Source: Amycolatopsis bullii (GTDB lineage Bacteria; Actinomycetota; Actinomycetes; Mycobacteriales; Pseudonocardiaceae). Taken from it: a stretch of DNA of 64,000 nucleotides. The notes below the pieces were generated by a model. The model had not been told where the DNA came from. It worked only from the letters and a program-made list of their open reading frames with translations, and ran no database searches. The position numbers and the translations under genes are program-made. Below, in pieces: positions 33,392 to 41,115 of this stretch (position 1 is the first letter of the stretch; every line of letters starts with the position of its first letter). The stretch covers positions 1-64,000 of the forward strand of contig NZ_BNAW01000010.1 in NCBI RefSeq assembly GCF_014654205.1. The letters run 5' to 3'.

Positions 33392-33433
33392 CTTGCGTAC
33401 TTGGAGGGTCGGCTTGCGTACCTGGAGGGTCGG
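33392..33433. repeat. Two abutting 21-bp direct repeats
   Basis: CTTGCGTACTTGGAGGGTCG (33392-33411, plus one G) is followed immediately by a second copy at 33413-33433 with one C/T difference (20 of 21 identical). It lies between the DnaA boxes and the terminator after the DUF2469 gene, about 195-235 bp upstream of yraN. GTAC cores 21 bp apart (two helical turns) suggest an operator for a DNA-binding protein. Confidence 0.6.
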
Positions 33434-33443
33434 ATGCGGACAG

Positions 33444-33484
33444 CACCGCGCCGGCCCATCCCAGTGGGACGAGCCGGCGCGGTG
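33444..33484 (-). terminator. Terminator after the DUF2469 gene
   Basis: CACCGCGCCGGC (33444-33455) pairs perfectly with GCCGGCGCGGTG (33473-33484), with a 17-nt loop that can itself form CCCA/TGGG. It starts 12 bases beyond the DUF2469 stop. It should end the lepB-rnhB-DUF2469 transcript and implies a separate promoter for yraN onward. Confidence 0.8.
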
Positions 33485-33495
33485 GGAAACGGAGG

Positions 33496-33819
33496 CTAGC
33501 CCGAGAACGGGCCGTCTTCGGGGAGGCGGAGGTCCGGCTTGTCCAGTTCCTCCACGTTGACGTCCTTGAACGTGATGACCCGGACGTGCTTGACGAACCG
33601 GGCCGGGCGGTACATGTCCCAGACCCACGCGTCGGACATGCGGACCTCGAAGTACACCTCGCCGCCGCCGTCGCGGACCTGGACGTCGACCGCGTTCGCC
33701 AGGTAGAACCGCCGCTCGGTCTCCACCACGTACGAGAACTGACCCACTATGTCGCGGTACTCGCGGTACAGCGAGAGCTCCATCTCGGTCTCGTACTTCT
33801 CGAGATCCTCTGCGCTCAT
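33496..33819 (-). CDS. DUF2469-family protein
   Basis: This 107-residue protein starts MSAEDLEKYETEMELSLYRE and ends LPEDGPFSG. It is highly conserved among actinobacteria (Rv2901c-like): REYRDIVGQFSYVVETERRF, MSDAWVWDMYRPARFVKHV and ITFKDVNVEEL are signature stretches. The function is unknown. The ATG overlaps the rnhB stop by 4 bp, the usual arrangement, and a terminator follows. Confidence 0.92.
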   Translation of the reverse strand: MSAEDLEKYETEMELSLYREYRDIVGQFSYVVETERRFYLANAVDVQVRDGGGEVYFEVRMSDAWVWDMYRPARFVKHVRVITFKDVNVEELDKPDLRLPEDGPFSG

Positions 33820-34712
33820 GAAATCCGCGCCCCTCCTCGGGATCGTTCTGCTACTCCGCCGGCGGAGCGTTCATTGTGACCCACACCCGCGGCCGGGGCA
33901 TGCAGCGGCAGGCTGAGTTGCGGTTCCAATGCCTCGTCGAGGACCGTGGCCAGGCCGGCCGCGCCCGGCGCGCCCATGGCCTTTTCCAGCGCCGCGTACG
34001 TCAGCAGGACCGGCCGCGCCGGGCGCAGGCCGTGCTTGACGGCCACCGTGGCCACGTTCGTGTAGGACCAGCGGTGGACGTCGCTGGGGCCGTGCACGCG
34101 CAGCGCCGCCAGGTGGTCGGACGTGCTGTACCCCTTGTGCACGTCGAATCCGTAGTGCGGGAAGTCGTCGTGGTAGCCCGCCATGATGCGGTCTCGTGTC
34201 ACCTTCGCCAGTACCGACGCGGCCGCGATGCAGGCCACCGAACGGTCGCCCTTGATGACCGCCGCGTTCGGGGCCGTCAGGCCCGGGACGCGGAAGCCGT
34301 CGGTGAGGATGTAGCCCGGCTGGACGCGCAGGGCCGCCGCGGCGCGGCGCATGCCCTCCAGGTTCATCACCCGGATGCCGTAGAGGTCGACCTCTTCGGT
34401 CGGGATGACGATCACCGAGTAGTCGACGGCACAGGCGAGGACCAGGTCGTAGACCCGGTCCCGCGCCTTGGCGGTCATCATCTTCGAGTCCGTCAGCTCG
34501 GTCAGCTTCGCCGCGTCGCCCTGCTTGAGCACGCAGGCCGCGACCACGAGTGGCCCCGCGCACGCGCCGGCGCCGGCTTCGTCCACGCCGGCGACCGGGC
34601 CGAGGCCACGGCGGTCGAGCGCGCCCTGCAGACCCCAGAAGAGGTCGCCGCGCACCACGGCTCGCGGTGGCCGGATCGGCTCGGCCGCCGTCAGGGGAAC
34701 GGGAAGTATCAA
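33816..34712 (-). CDS. rnhB: Ribonuclease HII, with altered GRG motif
   Basis: This 298-residue protein removes RNA primers and misincorporated ribonucleotides. Catalytic acidic residues are visible in VAGVDEAGAGACAGPLVVAA (Asp-Glu) and GYILTDGFRVPG (Asp), and the VLAKVTRDRIM region is normal. The glycine-rich motif that in relatives reads DE(V/A)GRG is DEAGAG, Ala for the Arg that helps recognise the ribonucleotide junction; the codon is GCC in the given sequence. The C-terminal about 45 residues are a variable tail. The gene is coupled to DUF2469 and follows lepB. Confidence 0.93.
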   Translation of the reverse strand: MILPVPLTAAEPIRPPRAVVRGDLFWGLQGALDRRGLGPVAGVDEAGAGACAGPLVVAACVLKQGDAAKLTELTDSKMMTAKARDRVYDLVLACAVDYSVIVIPTEEVDLYGIRVMNLEGMRRAAAALRVQPGYILTDGFRVPGLTAPNAAVIKGDRSVACIAAASVLAKVTRDRIMAGYHDDFPHYGFDVHKGYSTSDHLAALRVHGPSDVHRWSYTNVATVAVKHGLRPARPVLLTYAALEKAMGAPGAAGLATVLDEALEPQLSLPLHAPAAGVGHNERSAGGVAERSRGGARIS

Positions 34713-34739
34713 AGCTGGATCACCCGTCTGCCGGAAAGG

Positions 34740-35675
34740 CTAGGGTTTCCGCCCGGCCGCCCGGCGCAGTCCGGACTTGAGCTTGCGCCCGACGAACAAC
34801 GCCGGCCACGCCGCCGCGATCCCGGCGCCGAGCGGGAGCCCGCTCTGCCAGGCCGGCGCACCCAGGGCCACCGGCTGCGCCGATTCCTGCGGGTTGTGGT
34901 CGGTGATCCCGCCCCACCGGCTCGGCGGCAGGACGATGATCCGCGCCTTGCCGATGACGTTCTCCACCGGGACCACGCCGTTCACGCCGCCGCCGCCCTG
35001 GAACCGGGAGTCGTCGGAGTTGTTGCGGTTGTCGCCCATCACCCAGAGCATCCCGGCCGGAACCTTCACCGGCTCGAAGGCCTTCTGCTCCTGGATGGAC
35101 GTGTCCCAGTAGATGTACGGCTCGTCGAGCGCCTTGCCGTCCACGATCACGCGGCCCTGCGGGTCGCAGCACTGGACGGTCTGCCCGCCGACCGCGATCA
35201 CCCGCTTGACGAAGTCCCGCTCGTCCGGCGGGGCGAACCCGACCAGCGAGCCGAGACCGCGCAGGGCCTGGACGACGACGTTGCTCGACTCCTGCGGGGC
35301 GATCTCGTTGTTGATCCACGCCTGCGGGCCCTTGAAGACGATCACGTCACCCGGGGAGGGCTCGGTGAAGTCGTAGGTGACCCGGTCGACCAGGATCCGG
35401 TCCCCGGTGCACCCGGGGCACCCGTGCAGGGTGGCCTCCATGGAACCCGAAGGGATCATGAAGACCTTCGCGAGGAATGTCTGGATCAGGATCGTGAGCA
35501 CCAGGGCGATCACGAGCAGGATCGGCAGTTCCTTCCAGAACGACCGTTTCTTGGCGGGCTTGGCTCGCCGCCGACGGGATCCCCCGCGCTCCTCGGAACG
35601 GGACAGCCTTGGCTTGTCCTCTTCGGAGCGATCGGGGTCATCCTCGGGAGCGTTCTGGGACACGGGTTCGGCCAC
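34740..35675 (-). CDS. lepB: Signal peptidase I
   Basis: This 311-residue protein has a charged N-terminus of about 45 residues (DDPDRSEEDKPRLSRSEERG, RRRRAKPAKKR), one membrane helix (ELPILLVIALVLTILIQTFL), then the catalytic Ser in KVFMIPSGSMEATL. The general base is Lys in RDFVKRVIAVGG, and box E is WVMGDNRNNSDDSR. A second hydrophobic segment near the C-terminus (LPLGAGIAAAWPALFVG) suggests a two-anchor topology, as in some actinobacteria. It cleaves Sec and Tat signal peptides. It is located rplS-lepB-rnhB, the conserved order. Confidence 0.96.
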   Translation of the reverse strand: MAEPVSQNAPEDDPDRSEEDKPRLSRSEERGGSRRRRAKPAKKRSFWKELPILLVIALVLTILIQTFLAKVFMIPSGSMEATLHGCPGCTGDRILVDRVTYDFTEPSPGDVIVFKGPQAWINNEIAPQESSNVVVQALRGLGSLVGFAPPDERDFVKRVIAVGGQTVQCCDPQGRVIVDGKALDEPYIYWDTSIQEQKAFEPVKVPAGMLWVMGDNRNNSDDSRFQGGGGVNGVVPVENVIGKARIIVLPPSRWGGITDHNPQESAQPVALGAPAWQSGLPLGAGIAAAWPALFVGRKLKSGLRRAAGRKP

Positions 35676-35706
35676 GTCGTCAGGCTACCGGTAACCGGGT
35701 GGTGAC

Positions 35707-36075
35707 TCAGTTAGCCGAGGCCGTCTCGCGGTTTTCGCGCCGCTCCTTGATCTTGGCCTTCTTGCCGCGGAGGTCGCGCAGGTAGTACAGCTTCGCGCGC
35801 CGCACGTCACCGCGCTTGTGGACCTCGATCTCGGCGAGGTTCGGCGAGTGCACCGGGAAGGTGCGCTCGACGCCGACGCCGAACGAAACCTTGCGCACGG
35901 TGAAGGTCTCCCGGATGCCGCCGCCCTGACGGCGGATCACGACGCCCTGGAAGACCTGGTTGCGCTCGCGGTTGCCCTCGATGACGCGGACGTGCACCTT
36001 GAGCGTGTCGCCCGGGCGGAAGTCCGGGATGTCGGAACGCAGCGACTGCTTGTCCAGCGCGTCCAGGGTGTTCAT
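35707..36075 (-). CDS. rplS: 50S ribosomal protein L19
   Basis: This 122-residue protein starts [60 protein letters not shown] and the C-terminal [20 protein letters not shown] are characteristic. The frame is open upstream, but the L19 start is fixed by homology. It is preceded by a 133-bp leader after trmD in which TTGACA is visible on the minus strand at 36205-36200, without a matched -10 at normal spacing. Confidence 0.98.
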   Translation of the reverse strand: MNTLDALDKQSLRSDIPDFRPGDTLKVHVRVIEGNRERNQVFQGVVIRRQGGGIRETFTVRKVSFGVGVERTFPVHSPNLAEIEVHKRGDVRRAKLYYLRDLRGKKAKIKERRENRETASAN

Positions 36076-36208
36076 CGGTGGTCCGTCCTCGTCTTCGGTA
36101 TGGCTTGCGTACAGATCCCGGGCGCGCAACGGTGCCGCTGCGGGCGACCCGGGGGGCTGATGGCGGGCTCGTGGACGAGGAGGTCCACTCACGCCAACCT
36201 GTCAAGTA

Positions 36209-36988
36209 TTACAGACCGGGATCGGGCGGGGAGCACCGGCCCTCGGCCTGCTCGGGGTCCAGGCCCTCCAGGACCCCGCGATCGTGCTTGTCGAGACTAC
36301 CTTCCGGCAGCCGCGCCAGGAGATCGGGGCGGCGGCGGGCCGTGCGCTCCAGGGCCTGGTCACGCCGCCAGCGGTCGATCAGCGCGTGGTTGCCCGACCG
36401 CAGCACGTCCGGCACCGCCAGGTCCCGCCACACCTCCGGGCGCGTGTAGCTGGGGCCTTCGAGCAGGCCGTCGGAGAACGAGTCCTCGGCGGCCGAACGC
36501 GCGTTGCCGAGCACCCCCGGCAGCAGCCGGACGACGGCTTCGACGATGACCAGCACCGCCGCCTCGCCGCCGACCAGGACGTAGTCGCCGATCGACACCT
36601 CGTCGACGGGCATCCGGCGGGCGGCGTCGTCGACGACCCGCTGGTCGATGCCCTCGTAGCGGCCGCAGGCGAAGACCAGGTGCTTCTCCGCCGCGTAGGC
36701 GTGCGCCAGCTCCTGGGTGAACGGCTTCCCCGCCGGCGTCGGCACGACGAGCCGCGTCTCGGACGTGCAGACGTCGTCCAGGGCCGGGCCCCAGATCTGC
36801 GGCTTCATGACCATGCCCGGCCCGCCGCCGTACGGCGCGTCGTCGACCGCGCGGTGCACGTCGTGGGTCCAGTCGCGCAGGTCGTGCACGCCGACCTCGA
36901 TGAGGCCGCGGTCGATCGCCCGGCCCAGCAACGCGGCGCGCAGCGGGTCGAGGTACTCGGGGAAGATCGTGACGACGTCGATCCGCAT
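36209..36988 (-). CDS. trmD: tRNA (guanine(37)-N1)-methyltransferase TrmD
   Basis: This 259-residue SPOUT-class enzyme starts [23 protein letters not shown]-binding knot signatures are present: [32 protein letters not shown] and [20 protein letters not shown]. The C-terminal tRNA-binding part includes [20 protein letters not shown]. It methylates G37 to prevent frameshifting. One base separates its ATG from the rimM stop; the order rpsP-khpA-rimM-trmD-rplS is standard. Confidence 0.98.
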   Translation of the reverse strand: MRIDVVTIFPEYLDPLRAALLGRAIDRGLIEVGVHDLRDWTHDVHRAVDDAPYGGGPGMVMKPQIWGPALDDVCTSETRLVVPTPAGKPFTQELAHAYAAEKHLVFACGRYEGIDQRVVDDAARRMPVDEVSIGDYVLVGGEAAVLVIVEAVVRLLPGVLGNARSAAEDSFSDGLLEGPSYTRPEVWRDLAVPDVLRSGNHALIDRWRRDQALERTARRRPDLLARLPEGSLDKHDRGVLEGLDPEQAEGRCSPPDPGL

Positions 36989-36989
36989 G

Positions 36990-37502
36990 TCAGGCGTCCA
37001 ACAGCCCTTCCGGCGGGTCGAGCACGACACGGCCGCCCGCGACGTCCACCGTGGGGACGATCGCGCGGACGAAGGGCACCAGCGCCGACCGGCCGTCGAC
37101 GTCCAGTTCCAGCAGCTCGCCCGCGGGTGAGTGGACGACCTCGACGACCTTGCCCACGACCGTGCCGTCGGCCAGCTCGGCCCGCAGGCCGGCCAGCTCG
37201 TGGTCGTAGAACTCGTCGGGGTCCGAAGTCGGCGGCAGCGTGTCGGTGTCGGCGAGCAGGAGGGCACCGCGCAGCGTCTCGGCGACGTCGCGGGTCAAGA
37301 CCTCCTCGAAACGCACCAGCAGCCGCCCGCTGTGTTCGCGGGCGGCTGCGATGGTGAGTTCCCTCTTGCTGCCGTCACGCAGCTTCGTCGTGACGGCCGC
37401 ACCGACCTTGAACCGCTCTTCCGGCGAGTCCGTGCGCACGTCCACCGCGAGTTCCCCGCGGATGCCGTGCGCCTTCGCGATGCGGCCGACTACGACGTCC
37501 AT
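36990..37502 (-). CDS. rimM: Ribosome maturation factor RimM
   Basis: This 170-residue protein starts [20 protein letters not shown], the RimM beta-barrel signature. [40 protein letters not shown] and [20 protein letters not shown] form the C-terminal PRC-barrel. It assists maturation of the 30S head with S19. It lies between khpA and trmD on one transcript. Codons upstream of ATG 37502 are open but not RimM-like. Confidence 0.97.
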   Translation of the reverse strand: MDVVVGRIAKAHGIRGELAVDVRTDSPEERFKVGAAVTTKLRDGSKRELTIAAAREHSGRLLVRFEEVLTRDVAETLRGALLLADTDTLPPTSDPDEFYDHELAGLRAELADGTVVGKVVEVVHSPAGELLELDVDGRSALVPFVRAIVPTVDVAGGRVVLDPPEGLLDA

Positions 37503-37524
37503 CCTGACCGTGCTTCCGAGAGGC

Positions 37525-37764
37525 TCAGCGGTCGGTGTCGACGACGTCCACACGGACGCCGCGGCCACCGATGCCACCCATGACGGTGCGCAGGGCGGTC
37601 GCCGTGCGACCACCCCGGCCGATCACCTTGCCGAGGTCGTCGGGGTGGACGTGCACCTCGAGCGTGCGGCCACGGCGCGTGGTCAGCAGCTCGACCCGGA
37701 CCTCGTCCGGGTTGTCGACGATCCCGCGCACCAGGTGCTCGAGGGAGTCCGCGAGGAAACTCAC
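37525..37764 (-). CDS. khpA: KH-domain RNA-binding protein KhpA
   Basis: This 79-residue protein starts [20 protein letters not shown] and carries one KH domain with the GXXG loop in [18 protein letters not shown]. KhpA partners with KhpB/Jag in RNA binding linked to cell wall and division. It overlaps rpsP by 4 bp (ATGA) and precedes rimM by 22 bp. Confidence 0.95.
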   Translation of the reverse strand: MSFLADSLEHLVRGIVDNPDEVRVELLTTRRGRTLEVHVHPDDLGKVIGRGGRTATALRTVMGGIGGRGVRVDVVDTDR

Positions 37765-38204
37765 TCGGACTTCTCGCCCTCAGCAGCCTCCGCCTTCTCG
37801 GCCTCGGCCTTCTTCGGGGCGGACTTCTTCTTCGGCGTGGTGGCCTCGGTGGTGGGCTCCTCGCCGGCCGCGGCCAGCGCCGCGTTGAACAGGTCCTGCT
37901 TGGACGGCTTCGGCTCGGCCACCTTCAGGGTGCCCTCGGCGCCCGGCAGGCCCTTGAACTTCTGCCAGTCACCGGTGATCTCCAGCAGGCGCTGGACCGG
38001 CTCGGTCGGCTGTGCGCCGACACCCAGCCAGTACTGGGCGCGCTCGGAGACGACCTCGATCAGGCTCGGCTCTTCCTTCGGGTGGTACTTGCCGATCGTC
38101 TCGATGGCCTTGCCGTCCCGGCGGGTGCGCGCGTCGGCGACGATGATGCGGTAGTACGGCGCACGGATCTTGCCGAGGCGCTGCAGCTTGATCTTGACGG
38201 CCAC
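37761..38204 (-). CDS. rpsP: 30S ribosomal protein S16 with charged C-terminal tail
   Basis: This 147-residue protein starts [20 protein letters not shown], followed by [20 protein letters not shown] and [20 protein letters not shown], the S16 core. Residues from about 112 on form a Lys/Ala/Glu/Thr-rich tail ([20 protein letters not shown]), seen in many actinobacterial S16 proteins and absent from the roughly 80-residue proteobacterial form. It is the first gene of the rpsP-khpA-rimM-trmD operon; GGAGAACC precedes the start. Confidence 0.98.
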   Translation of the reverse strand: MAVKIKLQRLGKIRAPYYRIIVADARTRRDGKAIETIGKYHPKEEPSLIEVVSERAQYWLGVGAQPTEPVQRLLEITGDWQKFKGLPGAEGTLKVAEPKPSKQDLFNAALAAAGEEPTTEATTPKKKSAPKKAEAEKAEAAEGEKSE

Positions 38205-38363
38205 GGGTGTGGGTTCTCCTCGAGTCTCTCTGGTGCTGGGCTGGGCGCACGCGGGCCGAGTGGGGACACGGACGCGGGCACCCGAAGGTCAGGAGCTTTC
38301 GCACGGTGAGAGGGTCCGGCGGAAGCAGGCAGTGACCCATTCTGCCAGACGGCACCCGCGCAC

Positions 38364-39167
38364 CTAGAAAGAGGCCACCCCGAGCGCCCCGAGCAGGATG
38401 GTCAGCGCCGGCAGGAAGTTGTTCACCTGGTGTGCGACGATACTGCCCGGCAGGCGGCCGGTGACCAGCCGCACCAGGCCGATCGGCACCGCGATGACCA
38501 GCAGCAACGTCGTCCGCAGCGGCTCGAGGTGGCTGGCCGCGAACACCGCCGTGGACAGCAGGAACGCCGCGACGCGGCCCCAGCGCTCGCTGCGCCACTG
38601 CAGCTGCTCCGCGGCACCCCAGAGCAGGCCGCGGTAGATGATCTCCTCGCAGATCGGGCCGAGCAGCCAGAGGTAGACGAACATCACCAGCGCCGCCGAA
38701 ATCGACATCCGGCGGTCCTCGACCAGCGCGCTGATCGCCGACGTCGCGTTCGCGTCGCCGACCAGCCGCGTCCACAGGTAGGCGGCGAGGGTGGTGAAGA
38801 CGAGCCCGACGCAGCCGTACCGCAACCCGGTCTTCACGTCGGCCCAGCGCCACTCGAGCCGCAGGTCGGACACGGGACCGTTGCCGCGGACGAAGGTGAT
38901 CAGCACCGCGACAGCGGCCGCGATCATCGTCGGCAGCATGGTGCCGAGCAGCACGACGCGCATCGGCAACGGGCCGGGCCCGGTGTCGCCGACCAGGACC
39001 GACACGAAGGCCGCGGACGCCAGCAGCACGGCTTCGACGAGCAGGAAGGCCCCGAAACCCCACCGGTGCCGCGGCGCGGGCGGCAGGAAGGCGGTCGCGG
39101 CGGGCTCCTCGGGCTCGGGGAACGGCGTGGCGTCGGTGGCCGGGTCCCGGGGCTGGGAAGTGGTCAC
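38364..39167 (-). CDS. CPBP-family intramembrane glutamic endopeptidase
   Basis: This 267-residue protein has a Pro/Glu-rich cytosolic N-terminus of about 35 residues, then six to eight hydrophobic segments. The three Abi/CPBP motifs are present: CEEIIYRGLLWG (EExxxR), VFAASHLEPLRT (FxxxH) and IVAHQVNNFLPA (HxxxN). Relatives are Rce1-like proteases or bacteriocin self-immunity proteins. It is followed about 100 bp downstream by rpsP on the same strand and preceded by a second, related CPBP gene, so the pair is inserted in the ffh-rpsP interval. Confidence 0.88.
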   Translation of the reverse strand: MTTSQPRDPATDATPFPEPEEPAATAFLPPAPRHRWGFGAFLLVEAVLLASAAFVSVLVGDTGPGPLPMRVVLLGTMLPTMIAAAVAVLITFVRGNGPVSDLRLEWRWADVKTGLRYGCVGLVFTTLAAYLWTRLVGDANATSAISALVEDRRMSISAALVMFVYLWLLGPICEEIIYRGLLWGAAEQLQWRSERWGRVAAFLLSTAVFAASHLEPLRTTLLLVIAVPIGLVRLVTGRLPGSIVAHQVNNFLPALTILLGALGVASF

Positions 39168-39267
39168 GCCTTGCCCTCCGCGTCGCTCGGCTCCTGCCTC
39201 GAGCCTAGCCGCCGGGATGTGATCGCACAGTATCCGTCCAGCTACTGTCCATCGATCTTCGCAATGT

Positions 39268-39993
39268 CTAATGCGCGACGAACAGGAGCACCGCGGGCGG
39301 GAGGTTGTTCGCCGCGTGGGCGATCACCCCGGCGCTGACGCGGCCGGACAGGTACCGGGCCAGTCCCATCGCGATGCCCTGCCCGAACAGCGCGATGGTG
39401 CGGGTCGGCTCGCCGTGCAGCTGGGCGAACACGAGCGAAGTCAGCACGAGCACCGCCCAGGGCGGGACCCGGTGGAACGACAGCGCGTTCCACAGCGTGC
39501 CGCGGACCAGCAGTTCCTCGGTGATCGGGGCGCCGGCGATGACGATCACCGCCGCGAGCACCAGCCACACCGTGTCGCCGTCGAAGGTGTCGGCGAGGTC
39601 GGTCAGCGGGCTGTCGGAGACGTCGTCGGCGCCGTAGACCGCGATCAGCATCAGGTTCAGCAGGTAGCCGACGACCAGCGCGAGCACGCCGCAGGCGAGG
39701 CCGATCCGGACGTCGCGCCAGGTGGGCTTGAGGCCGAAGTCCGCGCGCAGGCCCTCACCCCAGAGCCACGAGCCGGCCGCCGGGCCGAGGCCGAGCAGCA
39801 GGTTGGGCACGAACGCCAGCAGCAGGAGCGGGCCGATGTCGTGCAGCTCGAGGGGGTCGAACTCGCCGACGTTGCGGTTGACCGCCGCGGCGATGATCAG
39901 GTTGGTCAGGTAGTAGCCCGCGATGCCCGCGAAGAACGCCACGAAACACCAATGCGCCCCGAGCACGCGCCGTGCGCCGTCGTCGTCCGTCAC
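39268..39993 (-). CDS. CPBP-family intramembrane glutamic endopeptidase, second copy
   Basis: This protein has about 241 residues from GTG 39993 (TDDDGARRVLGAHWCFVAFF); a GTG at 40002 is equally possible. About seven hydrophobic segments are present, with motifs APITEELLVRGTLWNAL, LVFAQLHGEPTRT and VIAHAANNLPPAVLLF, matching all three CPBP motifs. It resembles the neighbour at 38364 in topology but is clearly diverged. The substrate is unknown. It could be processed together with its neighbour as a membrane-protease pair. Confidence 0.85.
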   Translation of the reverse strand: MTDDDGARRVLGAHWCFVAFFAGIAGYYLTNLIIAAAVNRNVGEFDPLELHDIGPLLLLAFVPNLLLGLGPAAGSWLWGEGLRADFGLKPTWRDVRIGLACGVLALVVGYLLNLMLIAVYGADDVSDSPLTDLADTFDGDTVWLVLAAVIVIAGAPITEELLVRGTLWNALSFHRVPPWAVLVLTSLVFAQLHGEPTRTIALFGQGIAMGLARYLSGRVSAGVIAHAANNLPPAVLLFVAH

Positions 39994-40038
39994 GCGTCCC
40001 ACGCTAAAGTGCCGCCGCCGCAAGGAAATCAGCGGGGT

Positions 40039-41115
40039 CTAGGTGTGGACGACGCCGCCGAGCACGATGTGCGAAGGATGCCGGAGGACGCCCAGGTCCT
40101 CCCGCGGATCGCCCGGGTAGACCAGCAGGTCGGCGGGTGCGCCGTCGGCGATGCCGGGGTGGCCGAGCCAGTCGCGGGCGGCCCAGGACGCGCTCGCGAG
40201 GGCCTGCTCCCGCGTCATGCCGGCGCGGTGGAGCGCCTCGATCTCGTCGACGAGCCTGCCGTGCTCGACCATGCCCCCGGCGTCGCTGCCCGCGAAGACG
40301 CGTACGCCGGCTTCGATGGCCGTCGCGACCATCTCGCCGACGCCGGCGTGCAACGCCCGCATGTGCGCGGCGTACGCCGGGTACTTGCCCGCCTTGTCCG
40401 CGATGCCCGGGAAGTTCTCGATGTTGATCAGCGTCGGGACCAGCGCGACGTCGTGGCGCGCCAGTTCGGCCAGCTGATCGGCACTCAGGCCGGTGCCGTG
40501 CTCCAGGCAGTCGATGCCGGAGGCGATCAGCCCCGGCAACGCCGCTTCGCCGAACACGTGCGCGGTGACGCGGGCGCCGTGGTCGTGCGCCACCTTGACG
40601 GCTTCGGCCAGGACGTCGTCCGGCCACAGCGGCGCCAGGTCGCCCACGCCGCGGTCGATCCAGTCGCCGACGAGCTTGACCCACCCGTCGCCGTCACGGG
40701 CCTGCTCGGCGACGGCCTCCGGCAACTGGGCGGGGTCGTCGAGCTCGAGGCCCAGACCGGGGATGTACCGCTTGGTCAGCGCGAGGTGCCGCCCGGCGCG
40801 GATGATCGTCGGCAGGTCGGCCCGCTGCTGCAGCGGACGGACGTCGATGGGGAGGCCGCAGTCGCGGATGAGCAGCGTGCCGGCGTTGCGGTCGGTGATC
40901 GCCTGCTCGGCGGCCTCGTCCAGCGAAACGGGGCCGCCGACGCCGATGCCGGGGTGGCAGTGCGCGTCGACCAGCCCGGGCACGAGGAAGACGTCCCGGC
41001 CCAGGCTCTCGGCGTCCGGCACCGGCTCGAACGAGATCCGGCCGCCGGTGATCCACAGCTCCCCCGGCTCGCCGCCGGGCAGGATCACCCCGGCGGCGTG
41101 GAGCGCGGTGCTCAA
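40039..41115 (-). CDS. Amidohydrolase-superfamily metal-dependent hydrolase
   Basis: This 358-residue protein starts MSTALHAAGVILPGGEPGEL. Metal-ligand motifs are FLVPGLVDAHCHPGIGVGG (HxH), GWVKLVGDW (possible bridging Lys), VTAHVFGEAALPG, CLEHGTGLS and FAGSDAGGMVEHG (Asp). The layout is of imidazolonepropionase/prolidase-like amidohydrolases; the substrate is unknown. The ATG overlaps the ffh stop by 4 bp, so it is translated in the ffh operon. This is an unusual partner for the SRP GTPase that I also recall in relatives. Confidence 0.88.
   Translation of the reverse strand: MSTALHAAGVILPGGEPGELWITGGRISFEPVPDAESLGRDVFLVPGLVDAHCHPGIGVGGPVSLDEAAEQAITDRNAGTLLIRDCGLPIDVRPLQQRADLPTIIRAGRHLALTKRYIPGLGLELDDPAQLPEAVAEQARDGDGWVKLVGDWIDRGVGDLAPLWPDDVLAEAVKVAHDHGARVTAHVFGEAALPGLIASGIDCLEHGTGLSADQLAELARHDVALVPTLINIENFPGIADKAGKYPAYAAHMRALHAGVGEMVATAIEAGVRVFAGSDAGGMVEHGRLVDEIEALHRAGMTREQALASASWAARDWLGHPGIADGAPADLLVYPGDPREDLGVLRHPSHIVLGGVVHT

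Noticed and set aside
36177..36205. rplS promoter from TTGACA at 36200-36205
   Set aside because: No acceptable -10 element at 16-19 bp spacing.
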